A DNA stretch of 9,416 nt from HGM04593 sp045630965 (GTDB taxonomy: Bacteria > Bacteroidota > Bacteroidia > Bacteroidales > Bacteroidaceae). The notes beneath the pieces are model-generated. The model was given only the letters and a program-made list of their open reading frames with translations. It was not told where the DNA came from and did no database searches. Where the stretch lies: NCBI GenBank assembly GCA_045630965.1, contig JAZQTU010000021.1, forward strand, positions 1-9,416. Reading direction: 5' to 3'. The position numbers and the translations under genes were made by a program. How positions within the stretch are numbered: position 1 is the stretch's first letter; each line of letters starts with the position of its first letter. Below, piece after piece: positions 6,751 to 9,416 of the stretch.

Positions 6751-8046
6751 ATGGAAAATATCATCAACTACATTTGGAGAAACAGACTGTTTCCAATTTC
6801 AGGACTACGTACAACAACAGGTGAACAAGTACGGGTGATCAACAGTGGCTACAGCTACGGCAGAGGTAATGTCTTCATGGACGCGAAGGTCATAATAGAC
6901 GACAAGACATGGGTAGGAAATGTAGTGCTTCACGAGAAGAGTAGCGACTGGGAGCACGAAATATCAGCAGACAGCAAAAGCATCGACAAAATAATTCTTC
7001 ACGTCACAATGGAGAACGACTGCACAATGCTAAGAAAGAACGGCGAGGAGGTGTATCAGATATGCCTTAACAACCCGAAAGAGTTGAAAGAAGAGTTACA
7101 TGAAACAAGCGAAAGATACGGCAAACGGCTACCATGTGCTCATGCAGTATCACAAATGGAAGAGATAAAACTGCATTGCATACTTTCAAGACTACTTGTT
7201 GAACGCATTGAGGAAAAAGCAAACAAGATTGAGGAGTTGTACAAAAAATGCGACAGGAATTGGGAAGAGGCTCTTTTCAGAACTTTGATAAAGAGTTTCG
7301 GGTTTGGCATACAGAGCGAATTGTTCGAAGAACTTGCAAGTATAATAGACTTGAAAGCTTTGGGGAAACATCACGACAACGCCATGCAGGTCGAAGCAAT
7401 ATTCTTTGGACAGGCAGGACTTCTCAACGAACAGAGCATTCCATACTATTACAGAGACTTTGCTATACAGAGCAACTATTTCAACGAACTGAAAAATGAA
7501 TTCCGTTTTCTCAAGAGCAAGTTCAACCTCAAGACAATGGACTACAAGGTTTGGGATACAGGAGTATCATCACCACACCTTCGTATTGCAAGGCTTGCAG
7601 CAATATTCAACAGCTACAACTTCAACATATCTGCCATTACAAACTGCCACACCACGAAAGAACTTTACGACCTGATAGACACCCCACTCCATGGCTATTG
7701 GTACAACCATACCTGTTTTGGTGGTACCGAAACCAACGGAAACAGCAGAATGAAACAGAGACAGACCGATGTTATAATTATAAATGCAATAGCCCCGATA
7801 CTGTACGTATACGGCAAACACCGCAAGGACTATTCATTATGCAGCAGGGCCGAAGAACTACTACATACATTGAAATCGGAAGAGAACGGAATAGTAAGAC
7901 GATGGAGAGAACAAGGAGTAGAACCTGCTTGCGCTGCAGACTCACAGGCACTCATTCACTTAAACAATTCCTATTGCTCTAAAATGAAATGTCTTGAATG
8001 CCAATTTGCATACATATATATAAGGAGTGTGCTAAAATGCCTATAG
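6751..8046 (+). CDS. DUF2851-family protein, divergent N-terminal motifs
   Basis: A 431-residue soluble protein of unknown function from a family common in Bacteroidetes. Recognisable family stretches are NYIWRNRLFP (6-15), KTWVGNV (52-58), SSDW (64-67), IILHV (81-85), LVERIEEKAN (149-158), FGFGIQSE (183-190), QVEAIFFGQAGLL (213-225), FRFLKSKFNL (251-260), INAIAPILYVYGKHR (344-358) and SQALIHLNNSYC (398-409). It ends with cysteines C409, C414 and C417 (C-x4-C-x2-C), which could bind metal. The family's GPDF motif reads GNVF (39-42) and VEIH reads VVLH (58-61), and the histidines I expect after SDW are largely missing. ATG 6751 is chosen over GTG 6730 because homologues begin like MENIINYIW and the upstream codons overlap the probable promoter. 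It has no transmembrane segment or signal peptide. The stop codon sits in the loop of a small hairpin. Confidence 0.87.
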   Translation: MENIINYIWRNRLFPISGLRTTTGEQVRVINSGYSYGRGNVFMDAKVIIDDKTWVGNVVLHEKSSDWEHEISADSKSIDKIILHVTMENDCTMLRKNGEEVYQICLNNPKELKEELHETSERYGKRLPCAHAVSQMEEIKLHCILSRLLVERIEEKANKIEELYKKCDRNWEEALFRTLIKSFGFGIQSELFEELASIIDLKALGKHHDNAMQVEAIFFGQAGLLNEQSIPYYYRDFAIQSNYFNELKNEFRFLKSKFNLKTMDYKVWDTGVSSPHLRIARLAAIFNSYNFNISAITNCHTTKELYDLIDTPLHGYWYNHTCFGGTETNGNSRMKQRQTDVIIINAIAPILYVYGKHRKDYSLCSRAEELLHTLKSEENGIVRRWREQGVEPACAADSQALIHLNNSYCSKMKCLECQFAYIYIRSVLKCL

Positions 8047-8052
8047 AGGCAT
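8037..8052 (+). other. Small hairpin with the DUF2851 stop codon in its loop
   Basis: ATGCCT (8037-8042) and AGGCAT (8047-8052) pair perfectly over 6 bp around the loop ATAG, which contains the TAG stop (8044-8046). It lies 4 bases before the large terminator hairpin. It may form transiently on the message, but a 6-bp stem could be chance. Confidence 0.4.
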
Positions 8053-8056
8053 AAAC

Positions 8057-8107
8057 AATAAACAGAATGAGGACAGTTCGTCATGAACTGTCCTCATTCT
8101 GTTTATT
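8057..8107. terminator. Bidirectional terminator, perfect 23-bp stem
   Basis: The arms 8057-8079 and 8085-8107 are exact reverse complements over 23 bp, closing a 5-base loop GTCAT (8080-8084). The outer 7 bp are A/T-rich (AATAAAC with GTTTATT), so each strand ends its stem in a T-rich tract. The hairpin lies 10 bp after both the DUF2851 stop (plus strand) and the secDF stop (minus strand), the expected place for a shared terminator of convergent genes. Confidence 0.88.
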
Positions 8108-8117
8108 ATAATGTCAT

Positions 8118-9416
8118 TTACTTCTTGCGCAAGAAACTGTAAGCTATAGGAGCTGCAATGAAGAGTGATGACAATGTACCGAATACAACACCAAGAATCA
8201 TCGCGAATGAGAAGCTGCGGATGCTGTCTCCACCAAGGAAGAAGATACAGAGCAACACGATCAATGTACTTACTGAAGTATTGATTGTACGCGAAAGTGT
8301 AGTGTTGATAGAATCGTTGAAGAGTGCATACTTGTCACGTTTGGGGTAAAGACCGATAAACTCGCGGATACGGTCGAATACAACCACCTTGTCATTGATT
8401 GAGTAACCGATTGCTGTAAGTACGGCACCGATGAATGTCTGGTCAACCTCCAAAGACATGGGAAGAATACCGTAGAACAATGAGTAGCAACCGATAATCA
8501 TTGTTACGTCAAGTGCAAGAGCTACGATAGAACCGATACTGAACGCAACGTTGCGGAAACGTACAAGAATGTAGATGAAGATTGCAACGAGTGCAAAAAT
8601 CACTGACCAGATAGCACCCTTGGTAATATCCTCGGCGATGCTGGGACCTACCTTCTGTGAACTGATGATAGAGCCACCTGTGCGGTTGTCGCGGTCGATG
8701 AATGTAGCAAGGTCAAGGCCTTCGCTCAAAAGCTTGCCATCCATGAGGGCCTCGTAAAGGAACTGCTCAATCTCTGAATCTACGTTTGTATCGTCCTCGT
8801 TAATACGGTAGTTGGTTGTAATACGGATAGTCTTCTTGTCTGTACCAAGAGCGATAGCCTGAACGTTATCCTCTGTAATCTTAGCCTTGAGAAGCTCTCT
8901 TACAGCCTCGGGCTCAACCTCTTTCTCGAACTGAACAACGAAGTTGCGACCACCTGTAAAGTCGATGCTCTGGCTGAGACCGCGTACAGCGAATGAAATT
9001 ACCATGATAACTGCAAGTGCGCCGAATATCGCGAACGATTTTTTACGCAAGCCCATGAAGTTATATGATGTATTCATCATAAGGTTCTTAGACCACTTTG
9101 TAACGAATGTAAGATTAAGCCACTTGCCTTTGTTCATGAAATGCTCATAAACTACACGTGTAAGGAATACAGCTGTAAAGAATGAACAGATGATACCAAT
9201 TATAAGTGTAGTAGCAAAGCCACGGATAGGACCTGTACCGAAGTAGAACAGGATGATACCTGTTATAATAGATGTAAAGTTAGAGTCGAAGATTGCCGAG
9301 AAAGCATTCTTGTAACCATCGGCAAGAGCCGCACGTGTATTCTTACCTGCACGCAACTCCTCTTTAGCACGCTCGTAGATAAGCACGTTAGCATCGACAG
9401 CCATAAAGTCGGAGCC
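8118..9416 (-). CDS. secDF: SecDF fusion protein translocase subunit, C-terminal part (runs off right edge)
   Basis: SecDF is the inner-membrane, proton-motive-force-driven accessory of SecYEG that helps pull exported proteins across. The frame is open through the window edge, with GSDF encoded before the ATG at 9404, so that ATG is internal. Residues are counted from it. 1-87 is the end of SecD (MAVDANVLIYERAKEELRAG, then FGTGPIRGFATTLIIGI and two or more helices). SecF begins about 115: first helix 124-141, IDFTGG (147-152), periplasmic P4-like domain about 155-255, GPSIAEDI (253-260), helices about 263-311 with VRFRNVAFSIGSIVALALD, then FIGAVLTAIGYSINDKVVVFDRIRE (324-348), and final helices to RKK. 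All motifs are intact. SecD and SecF fused in one chain is usual in Bacteroidetes. Promoter and SecD N-terminus are outside the window; the stop is 10 bp from the shared terminator. Confidence 0.96.
   Translation of the reverse strand, partial: GSDFMAVDANVLIYERAKEELRAGKNTRAALADGYKNAFSAIFDSNFTSIITGIILFYFGTGPIRGFATTLIIGIICSFFTAVFLTRVVYEHFMNKGKWLNLTFVTKWSKNLMMNTSYNFMGLRKKSFAIFGALAVIMVISFAVRGLSQSIDFTGGRNFVVQFEKEVEPEAVRELLKAKITEDNVQAIALGTDKKTIRITTNYRINEDDTNVDSEIEQFLYEALMDGKLLSEGLDLATFIDRDNRTGGSIISSQKVGPSIAEDITKGAIWSVIFALVAIFIYILVRFRNVAFSIGSIVALALDVTMIIGCYSLFYGILPMSLEVDQTFIGAVLTAIGYSINDKVVVFDRIREFIGLYPKRDKYALFNDSINTTLSRTINTSVSTLIVLLCIFFLGGDSIRSFSFAMILGVVFGTLSSLFIAAPIAYSFLRKK

Noticed and set aside
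7551..7982. 143-codon plus-strand frame inside the DUF2851 gene
   Set aside because: It is an alternate frame of conserved DUF2851 sequence, rich in Arg, Gln and Tyr, with no recognisable domain.
8022..8054. Five-codon frame MPIEA at 8037-8054 preceded by AAGGAG
   Set aside because: The Shine-Dalgarno-like sequence is inside the DUF2851 coding region, Bacteroidetes rarely use it, and the frame is too short to support as a gene.

Overview
The window looks like chromosomal housekeeping DNA from a member of the Bacteroidales (Bacteroides/Prevotella-like). Evidence: three promoter-like sites carry the Bacteroidetes -7 element TAnnTTTG, starts lack Shine-Dalgarno sequences, SecD and SecF are fused, a DUF2851-family protein is present, and a secreted protein carries the Bacteroidetes N-terminal motif with IDSVTF. 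I saw no tRNA, rRNA, CRISPR array, insertion sequence or phage gene.

Layout. 1-334 (minus): 5' part of a secreted protein running off the left edge. 335-561: its promoter region and the terminator of the next gene. 562-4329 (minus): a compact run transcribed gltX, then waaA (4-bp gap), then mdh (35-bp gap), from one well-formed promoter near 4434-4464. 4330-4593: divergent intergenic region with that promoter, an opposing one, and an inverted repeat over each -33 element. 4594-6636 (plus): a 7TM-HD protein of the PgpH c-di-AMP phosphodiesterase family. 6637-6750: spacer with an 8-bp inverted repeat. 6751-8046 (plus): DUF2851-family protein. 8057-8107: perfect 23-bp-stem hairpin serving as a two-way terminator. 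8118-9416 (minus): 3' part of a secDF fusion running off the right edge.

Functions are glutamyl-tRNA charging, Kdo addition to lipid A, malate/oxaloacetate interconversion, probable cyclic-di-AMP turnover, and protein export at the inner membrane. I see no single pathway joining them.

The most notable signal is that two intact genes have lost residues I regard as family hallmarks. The WaaA-like protein has glycine where the proposed catalytic glutamate of the xSxGE motif should be, plus changes at other active-site motifs, while its sugar-nucleotide half is kept. The DUF2851 protein lacks the GPDF and VEIH motifs. Both comparisons rest on recalled family sequences and need a real alignment. 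I found no convincing new multi-gene system.
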